Origin: JAJTFW01 sp964534995
GTDB taxonomy: Bacteria; Bacteroidota; Bacteroidia; AKYH767-A; OLB10
Assembly: GCA_964534995.1 (NCBI GenBank)
Contig: CAZHSC010000058.1
Coordinates: 1 to 22,223, forward strand
Direction of reading: 5' to 3'
Length of the DNA: 22,223 nucleotides
Below, one piece after another: positions 9,249 to 18,178 of the stretch. How positions within the stretch are numbered: the stretch's first letter is position 1; each line of letters opens with the position of its first letter. The notes under the pieces are model-generated. The model saw nothing but the letters and a program-made list of their open reading frames with translations. It was not told the origin of the DNA and searched no databases. Made by a program: the position numbers and the translations under genes.

Positions 9249-10712
9249 TCAATAGATATTATTAATTTGAATCAGCAAGTCTTCCAGAGCAGGCTGAGCA
9301 ATACTTATTATGGGTTTAGGGTATATACCGGTAATAATAATCAATGCGGCTACGGATATCAATACCACTTTTTCACTCCTTGCCAGTCCGGTAAATTCAA
9401 CGCTCCGGGCATGTTGTTCTCCCAGCATAACTTTCTGATAGGCCCTCAGCATATAAACAGCTCCAAATATGACCGTCAATCCACAAACCATCGCCATCCA
9501 GCCACTGTACTGATAAATACTGCTTAACAAAAGAAACTCGCCAACAAAACCATTGGTTAAGGGGAGTGCCACCGAACCAAGCAGGACGATCATAAATAAA
9601 ATAGTAAACAAGGGTGAATTATTTGCCAATCCCCCCAATTCATCCATATTACGTGTTTTCAGCCGGCGTTGAATAATGTCGGCAATGAAGAACAGACCGA
9701 TAGCATTAACGCCATGCGCAAGCATTTGTACCATACTTCCCTGAAGTCCCTGCATATTTAATGTAAACAATCCGGCAGTAATTAATCCAACGTGTGCAAT
9801 AGAGGAATAGGCGATCAGCCTTTTGAAATCTTTTTGCACCAGTGCCAGTACAGATGCGTACACCACACTAATGGTGCAAAGTACCAGGGCCGTTTCTCCC
9901 CATTTAGAAATTCCCTCCGGAATAACAGGCAGCATCCATCGCATGATTCCAAATATTCCCATCTTCAGCATGATCCCGGAAAGAAGCATGGATCCCTGGG
10001 CGGGCGCATCCGTATAGGTATCCGGCTGCCAGGTATGAAATGGAAACAATGGAATTTTAATGGCAAAGGCCAGAAAGAAGCACCAGAACAACCATCCTTG
10101 TGTAGAAGCGTCTGTGGATGCGTTGTACAAGGAAGTGATATCAAATGAGTGAGGCAGGGATGTATTCAGATACAGTGTAATAAGACCCAGCAACATCATC
10201 AGTGAACCTGACAAAGTATAAATAAAGAACTTCAGGGTTATTCTTACGCGGTCTTCTCCTCCCCACATTAAACAGATAAACCATATGGGAATCAATGCCA
10301 GTTCCCAGAAAACATAGAACAGAAAGCCATCCATAGCGCTGAATACTCCCACCAGGGCGAACTGCATAAACAAAATCAATCCATAAAAAACCACAGCGTT
10401 TCTGTAATTATTACGGTATGAAGAAATGATAATAAGTGGAACGAGGGTATTGGTGAGGCCAACGAGGAGGATACTTATTCCATCAAAACCAGCTTTAAAG
10501 GAAATTCCGAGATCCGGTATCCAATTATAGTGCAACAGAAAGTCATCGGGATTACCTGTTGAATATTGGATAAACACATAAACAGTGCACACAAACTGCA
10601 CAAGAGAGGCAATGAGTGCATATACCCTTACAGATTCATTACGGAAAGCCAGGGTACCCACCGATGTAAGCAGTGGAATTACTAGTAGCAGTAAGATCAG
10701 CATACCGGCCAT
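9249..10712 (-). CDS. nuoM: NADH-quinone oxidoreductase subunit M
   Basis: This is a 487-residue antiporter-like membrane subunit of complex I, taken to pump one proton per cycle. E137 lies in FYVFWELALIPIWF, K219 in AFAIKIPLFPFHTWQPD, and K250 in the next helix, the charged pattern that defines NuoM. The FKRLIAYSSIAHVG segment is the common signature of antiporter-like subunits. Its ATG shares one base with the nuoL stop (TAATG), so translation is probably coupled, and its stop lies one base before nuoN. It is full length with no irregularity. Confidence 0.97.
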   Translation of the reverse strand: MAGMLILLLLVIPLLTSVGTLAFRNESVRVYALIASLVQFVCTVYVFIQYSTGNPDDFLLHYNWIPDLGISFKAGFDGISILLVGLTNTLVPLIIISSYRNNYRNAVVFYGLILFMQFALVGVFSAMDGFLFYVFWELALIPIWFICLMWGGEDRVRITLKFFIYTLSGSLMMLLGLITLYLNTSLPHSFDITSLYNASTDASTQGWLFWCFFLAFAIKIPLFPFHTWQPDTYTDAPAQGSMLLSGIMLKMGIFGIMRWMLPVIPEGISKWGETALVLCTISVVYASVLALVQKDFKRLIAYSSIAHVGLITAGLFTLNMQGLQGSMVQMLAHGVNAIGLFFIADIIQRRLKTRNMDELGGLANNSPLFTILFMIVLLGSVALPLTNGFVGEFLLLSSIYQYSGWMAMVCGLTVIFGAVYMLRAYQKVMLGEQHARSVEFTGLARSEKVVLISVAALIIITGIYPKPIISIAQPALEDLLIQINNIY

Positions 10713-12613
10713 TAAACAACAAGGGTTATTACTATTATCAGAATTATTCCCACCACCATACTAATAATATATCCGCCAATATATCCGGATTGCGTATAAC
10801 GCAGCAAGTTGCTGAAACCTGAAAGCGCTTTACCGGATCCATTCACGATGGCATCCACAAAACCGGTTTCAAAAAACCGGTACATCAGTGATGACAGTTT
10901 ATCGATAGGTTTTGTCACAAGCAAGTCGTAGGCTTCATCCACATAATACTTATTGGCAAGAAGCTTTGGAATGCCCGGGTGTATTTTGCTATCCCCCTCC
11001 GGAACATTCTTTCTTATCACATAGATATTTCTGGTGACGAAAACTATCAATGCCAGCACCACGATGGATACGGTAATCAGCATATACTCAAAAGTGTGTG
11101 AAACATGGCCCCCCCCCTCTTTCCATATAACCGGCGCCAGGAATTCACTGAAAAAATGATCCGGATAAAAGATTTCAGGCATCCCTAAAAAACCGCCTGC
11201 TGTGGACAGGAAAGCAAGTATAATTAACGGAATCGTCATGTTTGCCGGCGACTCATGTAAATGTGCCTGTTGGTGTTCGGACCCCCGGAAATCTCCGTAA
11301 AATACCAGCCAGTAAAGGCGGAACATATACACTGCTGTGAGAACAGATGTAAGAGAAAGTATAAAAAACATTGGCATGGAATACCCGAATGACGCTGCAA
11401 TAATTTCATCTTTGGAGAAGAAACCTGCAAACGGGGGAATTCCGGAAATGGCAAGGGTGCCGATGAGAAATGTCAGGTGAGTTACGGGTAATTTACCCTT
11501 GAGATTACCCATCCTGCGAATATCCTGTTCACCGCTCATGGCATGGATTACCGATCCGGCGGCCAGGAACAGGAGCGCCTTAAAAAAGGCATGGGTAACT
11601 ACATGAAATAAGGCCGTATCAAAAGCACCAACACCCAGGGCAACGAACATATACCCTAACTGACTTACTGTTGAATAGGCGAGCACTTTTTTAATATCAT
11701 TTTGCCGGAGACCGATGGTAGCTGCAAAAAATGCCGTTGCAAGTCCAATTATGGCCACAATCTGCGAAGCAAAGGGCGCGAGCGCAAACAAAATATTTGA
11801 ACGCACCACCATGTAAATACCGGCTGTAACCATGGTGGCTGCATGGATGAGCGCCGAAACCGGAGTAGGCCCTGCCATGGCATCCGGCAACCAGGTAAAC
11901 AGAGGTATCTGAGCACTCTTACCCACCGCTCCAACAAAAAGCAGGAGGCAAATAGCGATGATAGCCGGGTTATCAGTTCCAAAATTTTCAGCCCCTTCAA
12001 ACACCTCCTTAAAGGCCACACTACCGAAAGTTGTGAAGATCAGGAACACGCCCAGTAAAAATCCAAGGTCACCAATACGATTCATGACGAATGCTTTTTT
12101 GGCAGCCTTGCTGTATTCAATATTTTTAAACCAGAATCCAATAAGAAGGTACGAACAAAGACCTACTCCCTCCCAGCCGGCAAACATTACTATATAATTA
12201 GAGCCGAGTACCAGTAAAAGCATGAAAAACACAAATAAATTGAGATAGGCAAAAAACCGTGGATGATCCGGTTCATGATGCATATATCCTATTGAATAAA
12301 TATGTATCAGTGTACCCACGCCGGTAACTACAAGGAGCATGATCACAGAAAGGCGGTCAATCAAAAATGAAAAGTCAATTTTAAGATCCCCTACCGTTAT
12401 CCAGTCAAACAAAACAATTCTCTCCGGAATGAAAGCAGGATCCCTGACATCAAAAAAGTAAGCGACCGAAATCAGGAATGAGATGAATACCGTTGCACTG
12501 GCAATGGATCCACTGAGAACTACAGGGAGTCGCTTATTCAGAACCCCGATCAGGATAAATCCTAATAAAGGGAGAGCGGGAATAAGCCAGGCGAACTGAT
12601 GCATAAGTATCAT
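10712..12613 (-). CDS. nuoL: NADH-quinone oxidoreductase subunit L
   Basis: At 633 residues this is the largest membrane subunit, at the far end of the proton-pumping arm, with the long C-terminal lateral helix expected after about residue 520. E148 in FAGWEGVGLCSYLLIGFW and K232 in GKSAQIPLFTWLPDAM are the key charged positions, and DIKKVLAYSTVSQLG is the antiporter signature. The start is an ATG (M-I-L-M-H-Q-F); a second in-frame ATG lies three codons on at 12604. It follows nuoK by 16 nt and overlaps nuoM by one base. A run of nine G on the coding strand (11109-11117) encodes a Gly-Gly-Gly stretch in a loop; the frame is intact across it. Confidence 0.97.
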   Translation of the reverse strand: MILMHQFAWLIPALPLLGFILIGVLNKRLPVVLSGSIASATVFISFLISVAYFFDVRDPAFIPERIVLFDWITVGDLKIDFSFLIDRLSVIMLLVVTGVGTLIHIYSIGYMHHEPDHPRFFAYLNLFVFFMLLLVLGSNYIVMFAGWEGVGLCSYLLIGFWFKNIEYSKAAKKAFVMNRIGDLGFLLGVFLIFTTFGSVAFKEVFEGAENFGTDNPAIIAICLLLFVGAVGKSAQIPLFTWLPDAMAGPTPVSALIHAATMVTAGIYMVVRSNILFALAPFASQIVAIIGLATAFFAATIGLRQNDIKKVLAYSTVSQLGYMFVALGVGAFDTALFHVVTHAFFKALLFLAAGSVIHAMSGEQDIRRMGNLKGKLPVTHLTFLIGTLAISGIPPFAGFFSKDEIIAASFGYSMPMFFILSLTSVLTAVYMFRLYWLVFYGDFRGSEHQQAHLHESPANMTIPLIILAFLSTAGGFLGMPEIFYPDHFFSEFLAPVIWKEGGGHVSHTFEYMLITVSIVVLALIVFVTRNIYVIRKNVPEGDSKIHPGIPKLLANKYYVDEAYDLLVTKPIDKLSSLMYRFFETGFVDAIVNGSGKALSGFSNLLRYTQSGYIGGYIISMVVGIILIIVITLVV

Positions 12614-12629
12614 TACATTGTGGCGACAC

Positions 12630-12950
12630 TCACCACTTCAATTTATTTAACTCGTTTATATCAACCGTTTTGATATTATTATAAATCATGACGAGAATGG
12701 CAAGCCCTACCGCCACTTCAGCAGCGGCCACGGCCATGATGAAGAACACCATTACCTGTCCGCCGGCATCTCCATGCAGGGTAGAAAATGTAGTAAGCAG
12801 CAGGTTAACAGCATTCAGCATAAGTTCAATACACATAAACACAATGATCGCGTTTCTTCGTATCAGCACCCCCAGTATACCAATGCAAAACAATATCGAG
12901 GCAAGACCGAGATACTGTTCAACAGGTACATGATTCAGATTGGTTTCCAT
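12630..12950 (-). CDS. nuoK: NADH-quinone oxidoreductase subunit K
   Basis: This is a 106-residue, three-helix membrane subunit of complex I. Two buried glutamates essential in this family are visible: E42 in CIELMLNAVNLLL and E78 in AAAEVAVGLAI. They form part of the central hydrophilic axis that links the quinone site to the antiporter subunits. The ATG start lies 9 nt after the nuoJ stop. Length is normal (about 100-110 residues). Confidence 0.97.
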   Translation of the reverse strand: METNLNHVPVEQYLGLASILFCIGILGVLIRRNAIIVFMCIELMLNAVNLLLTTFSTLHGDAGGQVMVFFIMAVAAAEVAVGLAILVMIYNNIKTVDINELNKLKW

Positions 12951-12959
12951 GTGTTGCCT

Positions 12960-13439
12960 TTAGTCTTTCATTTTTTTACCCAACACTACGGCACCCACCA
13001 TTGCGGAGAGCAGCAGTATGGATGTAATTTCGAAGGGAAGCACATAATCCCCGTAGAGCGCCTTCCCCAGGTTGGCTACGGTGCCAATTTCCGTATTGGA
13101 TGAGGGGGCAGGCAGACTATCGCGGGTATCGGTAACAGTGGTAGTGAGCACAAGCAGGAGACAGCCGGCAACCACTGTGACAATCATTTTAAGCAAATTA
13201 CTTTTGACCGGTTCCGCCTCACGGTTCATATTAATAAACATTAGCGAGAACAGGAACAACACCATAATAGCGCCGGCATAAACAATGATATGAACGGCAA
13301 ACAGAAACTGAGCATTCAGAAGCAGGTAATGAGCGCCAATGGTAAAGAAGCAAAAAATAAGATACAAAACGCTATGAACCGGTTTTCGCGAAAGAACCAC
13401 CATCAGTGCACTAAACACCGAGAGTGTTGCCAGGGTCAT
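12960..13439 (-). CDS. nuoJ: NADH-quinone oxidoreductase subunit J
   Basis: This is a 159-residue membrane subunit of complex I with about five hydrophobic helices. It contains the conserved helix around IIVYAGAIMVLFLFSLM, the pi-bulge segment of NuoJ that moves during the catalytic cycle. I place the start at the ATG at 13439 (M-T-L-A-T-L-S-V). The frame is open upstream to a TTG at 13460, but the seven extra residues do not resemble a NuoJ N terminus and the TTG would lie inside a promoter-like box. The gap to nuoI is then 80 nt, one of the wider ones in the operon. Confidence 0.93.
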   Translation of the reverse strand: MTLATLSVFSALMVVLSRKPVHSVLYLIFCFFTIGAHYLLLNAQFLFAVHIIVYAGAIMVLFLFSLMFINMNREAEPVKSNLLKMIVTVVAGCLLLVLTTTVTDTRDSLPAPSSNTEIGTVANLGKALYGDYVLPFEITSILLLSAMVGAVVLGKKMKD

Positions 13440-13457
13440 AAAGGGTAAGGAGGGGTT

Positions 13458-13465
13458 CAAATTTA
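13458..13465 (-). promoter_or_regulatory. Candidate internal promoter ahead of nuoJ (TAAATTTG)
   Basis: TAAATTTG on the minus strand fits TAnnTTTG exactly, and a TTTC lies 19 nt upstream, close to a TTTG-type -33 element. It sits in the 80-nt nuoI-nuoJ gap, 18 nt before the chosen nuoJ ATG. It could give extra transcription of the membrane-arm genes nuoJ-N. The base composition is AT-rich, so chance occurrence is possible. Confidence 0.28.
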
Positions 13466-13519
13466 TGGGTGAATAACGGGAGGCGAAATTAATACATTCT
13501 AAGGCTTGGCAAAAGAAAC

Positions 13520-14059
13520 TTATGGCTTCCTGTGCGCATTCGTTCTTTTACTGATATCTATCCTGGTTTCAGGGCTGGTTCCTTCTACCAATTTATCTTT
13601 CCCAAAGATGAAGTTTTTTCTGACATAATCAGAAGGCACCAGTCTGTCTGTCAGGAAGATGGCCTCCTTAGGACATGCTTCTTCACACAAACCGCAAAAG
13701 ATACACCGAAGCATATTGATTTCATAAACAGCGGCATACTTCTCCTCCCTGTACAAGTGCTCTTCCCCTTTTTTCCTTTCGGCAGCGGTCATGGTGATAG
13801 CTTCTGCCGGGCAGGCAACCGCGCATAATCCGCAGGCAGTGCAGTTTTCCCTGCCCTGTTCATCTCTTTTCAACACATGCCATCCCCGGTAAACCGCGGA
13901 AACCGGACGGATTTCTTCAGGATATTTAACGGTTGCACGTTTCTTGAAAAGATGTTTAATGGTTATCGCCAATCCGCTGAAAATTGCAGGCAAATACATA
14001 CGCTCCAGAAACGTCATCTGCTTTTTAACGACTACTTGTGACCTGTTTGTGAGTTGCAT
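13520..14059 (-). CDS. nuoI: NADH-quinone oxidoreductase subunit I (2 x 4Fe-4S)
   Basis: This is a 179-residue ferredoxin-type subunit of the peripheral arm that passes electrons through clusters N6a and N6b to NuoB. Two CxxCxxCxxxC motifs are present: C73, C76, C79, C83 in CTACGLCAVAC, and C119, C122, C125, C129 in CIFCGLCEEAC. The N-terminal segment around residues 15-40 (FLERMYLPAIFSGLAITIKHLF) is amphipathic, as expected for the part that lies on the membrane. It starts at an ATG 89 nt after the nuoH stop. The C-terminal tail (ISKRTNAHRKP) is basic. Confidence 0.97.
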   Translation of the reverse strand: MQLTNRSQVVVKKQMTFLERMYLPAIFSGLAITIKHLFKKRATVKYPEEIRPVSAVYRGWHVLKRDEQGRENCTACGLCAVACPAEAITMTAAERKKGEEHLYREEKYAAVYEINMLRCIFCGLCEEACPKEAIFLTDRLVPSDYVRKNFIFGKDKLVEGTSPETRIDISKRTNAHRKP

Positions 14060-14148
14060 GAATGCTATTTATTTTGAAACCAACAAACGCCAATTACAGA
14101 GGAGAAAAGGGCGCTGATTTATCCGGTTTTACAATTTCATTTTTTCAT

Positions 14149-15180
14149 TTACAACAATTGTCCGTTTTTCCAGAGGACGAAACCCGCGGTAAGAAGAATA
14201 TTTATCAAGGCCAGGGGTATCATGATTCTCCACCCCAGGTGCATGAGCTGGTCATAACGGAAACGGGGAATTGTCCACCTTATCCACATAAAGAAGAAGA
14301 TAAAGAAGAAGACTTTTCCGAAGAAGATCAGGGTACCCAGGAGGCTGAGCATATTATGCGACAATCCCAGCTGATCGATAAAGGGGAAGTTATATCCTCC
14401 GAAATACAAGGAGGCGATGATTGCTGATGAGATAAACATATTGATATACTCTGCAAACAGATAAAATCCCAGTTTCATCGAACTGTACTCTGTATGATAA
14501 CCGCCTACCAGTTCTGTTTCACACTCGGGCAAGTCAAATGGGGTACGGTTACATTCAGCGAAGGCACAAACAATAAACAAAAGGAAACCCAGGGGCTGGA
14601 AAAATACATTCCAGTGAATTCCATGTTGCTGTTCAACAATTTCGCGGATACTCAGTGTACCGGTAGTCATGACCAGAGCAATGATAGAAAGGCCCATGGC
14701 AAGTTCATAGCTGATCATTTGTGAAGAAGCACGGATGGCACCCATGAGGGAATACTTATTATTGGATGCCCAGCCGCCGATCATGATTCCATAAACTCCA
14801 ATACTAACCACCCCAAAAACGTATAAGATTCCGATGTTGACATCGGTAATCTGCAAGGAATATTCACTGCCATTGATAATAAGTGAATCACCCCAGGGAA
14901 TCACCACCCCTGTCATACACGCTGTCATCATCATGATGGACGGGCCCAGGATAAAGAGGCCTTTGTCGGCATTGGTAGGGATGATTTCCTCCTTCATAAA
15001 CATCTTTACTCCATCGGCAAGCGGCTGGAGTAAACCGAAGGGGCCGGCACGGTCGGGGCCTACCCTGTCCTGCAGAAATGCAGCGATTTTGCGCTCAGCG
15101 TAGGTGCTGTAGGCAGCCACGCCAAGCGAAACAAGGAAAACCACAACTACCAGAACAAATTTTACTATAATAAATTCCAT
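14149..15180 (-). CDS. nuoH: NADH-quinone oxidoreductase subunit H
   Basis: This is a 343-residue membrane subunit that joins the peripheral and membrane arms and forms much of the quinone tunnel. Signatures seen are AERKIAAFLQDRVGP near residues 28-42, GPFGLLQPLADGVK near 46-59, and the acidic quinone-site loop AECNRTPFDLPECETELV near 208-225. Eight or so hydrophobic helices are evident. It starts at an ATG 32 nt after nuoG. Length is usual for bacteria. Confidence 0.97.
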   Translation of the reverse strand: MEFIIVKFVLVVVVFLVSLGVAAYSTYAERKIAAFLQDRVGPDRAGPFGLLQPLADGVKMFMKEEIIPTNADKGLFILGPSIMMMTACMTGVVIPWGDSLIINGSEYSLQITDVNIGILYVFGVVSIGVYGIMIGGWASNNKYSLMGAIRASSQMISYELAMGLSIIALVMTTGTLSIREIVEQQHGIHWNVFFQPLGFLLFIVCAFAECNRTPFDLPECETELVGGYHTEYSSMKLGFYLFAEYINMFISSAIIASLYFGGYNFPFIDQLGLSHNMLSLLGTLIFFGKVFFFIFFFMWIRWTIPRFRYDQLMHLGWRIMIPLALINILLTAGFVLWKNGQLL

Positions 15181-15212
15181 GATGATTTATAAGGTGCTAT
15201 CTGAATGTATAA

Positions 15213-16208
15213 CTAGTTGTGTGCTTTTTCCTGGATCTGTTTCTGATTAGATACATCAATTTTCAGATTCTTTATAGTCAGGTATTTATTCTGGGATATT
15301 ACCGAATGCCTGTCAATATTCCGTGGACCTTCGACAACCCAGTTTTTCACATCTTTTTTTTCGAACCTGCATTCATTGCAGAGCCATCCCGGTGATCCGT
15401 CAGGGGCATCTTCCACTTCTCCCCACTTATCCTTTCTGGCTGAGACACGCAGCACATCATTGCCACTCAGATAAAGCACTGCACGGCCACAGCACTTTGT
15501 GCATTCGCGATGGGCATCCACAGGTTTTGTGAACCACACCCTGCTTTTAAAGCGGAATGTCTTGTCGGTAAGCGCACCTACGGGACATACGTCTATCATA
15601 TTGCCACTAAAATCCTTATCCACTGCTTTTTCGATGTAAGTACTTATTTCCGCTACATCTCCCCGGTTGATCACACCATGCACCCGTGTGTCGCAAACCT
15701 GCTCGGCCACTTTTACACATCGATAACATAAAATACAGCGGGTCATATGCAACTTAATTGTATCTCCGAAATCCTTTTTTTCAAACTCACGGCGCTTAAA
15801 TTCATAGCGCGAAGTGGCGAGGCCATGTTCATAGCTGAGGTCCTGCAAGTGACATTCTCCGGCCTGATCACACACCGGACAATCGAGCGGGTGATTGATG
15901 AGGAGGAACTCCACTACTCCTTTACGGGCTTCCAGCAGATCAGGAGCAGTCTTATTTTGCACTTCCATACCATCCATTACCGTGGTACGGCAGGAGGCCA
16001 CCGGCTTAGGCATGGGTCGCGGATCTTTTTCAGATCCTTTGGTCACTTTTACGATACAGGTTCGGCAATAGCCTCCGCTTGTTTTTAGTTTTGAATAATA
16101 ACACATGGCAGGGGGAGCAACCTCCCCTCCTATCATGCGGGCTGCCTGCAGGATGGTAGTACCCTCAGGCACGTCTATGGTATGACCGTCGATGGTAACT
16201 TTCGGCAT
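15213..16208 (-). CDS. nuoG: NADH-quinone oxidoreductase subunit G, short form
   Basis: This is the iron-sulfur protein of the NADH module. Visible ligand sets are: N1b [2Fe-2S] at C36, C48, C51, C73; the His-ligated N5 [4Fe-4S] at H106, C110, C113, C119; N6a-type C158, C161, C164, C208; and a further group C236, C239, C240, C277, C280 where the molybdopterin Fe4S4 region begins in longer homologues. The protein ends at residue 331, whereas E. coli NuoG has about 900. The molybdopterin-oxidoreductase-like domain is absent, and only 32 nt separate the stop from nuoH, so no remnant remains. Short NuoG is, to my knowledge, usual in Bacteroidota. ATG start 10 nt after nuoF. The last 15 residues are a polar tail. 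Confidence 0.95.
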   Translation of the reverse strand: MPKVTIDGHTIDVPEGTTILQAARMIGGEVAPPAMCYYSKLKTSGGYCRTCIVKVTKGSEKDPRPMPKPVASCRTTVMDGMEVQNKTAPDLLEARKGVVEFLLINHPLDCPVCDQAGECHLQDLSYEHGLATSRYEFKRREFEKKDFGDTIKLHMTRCILCYRCVKVAEQVCDTRVHGVINRGDVAEISTYIEKAVDKDFSGNMIDVCPVGALTDKTFRFKSRVWFTKPVDAHRECTKCCGRAVLYLSGNDVLRVSARKDKWGEVEDAPDGSPGWLCNECRFEKKDVKNWVVEGPRNIDRHSVISQNKYLTIKNLKIDVSNQKQIQEKAHN

Positions 16209-16218
16209 AGTGTCTTTC

Positions 16219-17565
16219 TTAAACTGATTCCGGGCTTAGATTATTAACCCTGTAATAATGGTGATCGGGAGTAATGGCACCCGGGTTACTGACATATTCT
16301 TCAAATTCCGCCCGAAAATGCCGGATGGCACTGGCAACAGGCCAAGCGGCTGCATCTCCCAGCGGACATATTGTTTTCCCTTCAATTTTTGACTGTATGT
16401 CCCAGAGGAGATCAACATCCGCCAGTGTTCCATGGCCATCCAGGATTTTATGTAATATTTTCTCCATCCATCCGGTTCCTTCCCTGCAAGGGCTGCATTG
16501 TCCGCAACTTTCATGGTGGTAGAAACGGGTAAATGTCCAGAGGTTTTTGACAATGCTGGTATCTTCATCCATGGCGATAAATCCACCCGAACCCAGCATG
16601 GTACCAGTGGCAAATCCACCCTCTGCCAAAGACTCATAACTCATGAGGCGCGGTTCACCGGCTGCGGTCTTTAAAATCAATTCTGCCGGCAATATGGGTA
16701 CCGAAGAACCTCCGGCCACTACTGCTTTCAGTTTTTTATCGTTGCGAATACCTCCGCAATAAGCATCGGAATAAATAAACTCTTCCACCGGAACACCCAG
16801 TTCGATTTCATAAACACCGGGCTTTTTCAGGTGGCCGCAGGCAGAAATCAGTTTGGTGCCCGTACTTTTCCCGACACCAATCTGTGCGTATGCATCACCG
16901 CCATCTCTAACTATAGGCACTACCGCCATGATACTTTCCACATTATTAACCACTGTGGGGCAACCCCAGAGCCCTTTTATTGCGGGGAAAGGCGGCTTAA
17001 TCCGCGGATTTCCACGTTTTCCTTCAAGAGATTCTATAAGGGCAGTTTCTTCACCGCAGATATAGGCACCACCGCCACACTGAACAAAGAGATCGAAATC
17101 CCAACCTGTGCCCATTACGTTTTTTCCCAGCAGACCTGCTGCATACGCCTCATCAATCGCGTTTTGCAGGATATGGTACACATACATCAGTTCACCGCGT
17201 ATATAGATGTAGGAAGTACGGCATCCCAGCGCGAAACTTCCGATGGCCATACCCTCTATCAGCAAGTGTGGAATCCGCTCCATCATATAGCGGTCCTTAA
17301 ATGTTCCGGGTTCACTTTCATCCGCATTACACACCAGATAGCGAGGTACCCCTTCCGGCTTCGCAAGGAAACTCCATTTCATTCCGGTAGGAAATCCGGC
17401 ACCTCCACGACCGCGAAGGCCCGATTTTTTCACTTCCTCCACAATATCTTCCGCCTTCATACCAAGTGCTTTCTGAAGGGTGGAATACCCCCCCATCCGG
17501 CGGTACGTTTCAAGGTTTCGTATGCCCGGTACGTTTATATGTTCTGTGAGAAGTTTTCTTCCCAT
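16219..17565 (-). CDS. nuoF: NADH-quinone oxidoreductase subunit F (NADH/FMN site)
   Basis: This is the 448-residue NADH-oxidising flavoprotein at the tip of complex I. It shows the NADH/FMN-binding Gly-rich loop GRGGAGFPTG at 52-61, the FMN-site GGAYICGEETAL at 165-176, and ESCGQCSPCREGTG at 352-365 with C354, C357, C360 plus C400 as ligands of [4Fe-4S] cluster N3. It passes electrons from FMN to NuoE and NuoG. It starts at an ATG 29 nt after nuoE and ends 10 nt before nuoG. Length and motifs are normal. Confidence 0.98.
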   Translation of the reverse strand: MGRKLLTEHINVPGIRNLETYRRMGGYSTLQKALGMKAEDIVEEVKKSGLRGRGGAGFPTGMKWSFLAKPEGVPRYLVCNADESEPGTFKDRYMMERIPHLLIEGMAIGSFALGCRTSYIYIRGELMYVYHILQNAIDEAYAAGLLGKNVMGTGWDFDLFVQCGGGAYICGEETALIESLEGKRGNPRIKPPFPAIKGLWGCPTVVNNVESIMAVVPIVRDGGDAYAQIGVGKSTGTKLISACGHLKKPGVYEIELGVPVEEFIYSDAYCGGIRNDKKLKAVVAGGSSVPILPAELILKTAAGEPRLMSYESLAEGGFATGTMLGSGGFIAMDEDTSIVKNLWTFTRFYHHESCGQCSPCREGTGWMEKILHKILDGHGTLADVDLLWDIQSKIEGKTICPLGDAAAWPVASAIRHFRAEFEEYVSNPGAITPDHHYYRVNNLSPESV

Positions 17566-17594
17566 ATCTATTTGTTTAGTTCCTGAAAACAGGC

Positions 17595-18140
17595 TCAGGA
17601 CTTGATTTTATCTTTTGCCCAGTGCGAAACCGGTTCTTTAACTGTTGATTGATAAGCATCGAGAATAGCATCCACTTTTTCGAGTGTCAGACTCTCGTGA
17701 TACTTTTCGCCCACCTGCATCATTGGCGCAGTGCCGCAGGAGGCGAGGCATTCCACGGTTTTCAGGGTAAACATACCATCCGCCGACGTTTCACCTTCCC
17801 TGATGCCCAATTTCTTCTCCAGGTATTTTACCAGGTCTTCTGCCCCCATGAGCCAGCAAGGACCGGTACGGCATACTTCCAGCACACATTTGCCTACCGG
17901 CTTCAGGTTAAACATCGTATAAAAAGAGGCGACTTCATACACTTCGATAGGCTGAATCCTGAGTACGGAGGCAACATAATCCATCACCGGTGCGCTTAAC
18001 CAACCTCCGAATTCCGCCTGCGCGAGATGCAAAACCGGCAGCAATGCCGACTTTTGCTTTCCCTCCGGATAGCGTTTCACCATCTTATCTATCAGGGCCA
18101 GCGCTTCATCGCTGAACTTTATTTCCTTTTGATCGCTCAT
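17595..18140 (-). CDS. nuoE: NADH-quinone oxidoreductase subunit E (2Fe-2S)
   Basis: This is a 181-residue thioredoxin-fold protein carrying cluster N1a. The four ligands are C90 and C95 in EVCRTGPC, and C131 and C135 in ECLASCG, the spacing of the family. N-terminal helices precede VYEVASFYTMF, which contacts NuoF. It starts at an ATG 38 nt after nuoD. The tail after residue 165 is short and basic. Full length. Confidence 0.97.
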   Translation of the reverse strand: MSDQKEIKFSDEALALIDKMVKRYPEGKQKSALLPVLHLAQAEFGGWLSAPVMDYVASVLRIQPIEVYEVASFYTMFNLKPVGKCVLEVCRTGPCWLMGAEDLVKYLEKKLGIREGETSADGMFTLKTVECLASCGTAPMMQVGEKYHESLTLEKVDAILDAYQSTVKEPVSHWAKDKIKS

Positions 18141-18178
18141 CTTTCTTTAGTCGGTGAATTTATTAACCAGCATATACA

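Noticed and set aside
15181..15212. Frameshifted remainder of NuoG downstream of its stop
   Set aside because: Only 32 nt separate it from nuoH, so no decayed domain can be present; the short form is a genuine gene end.
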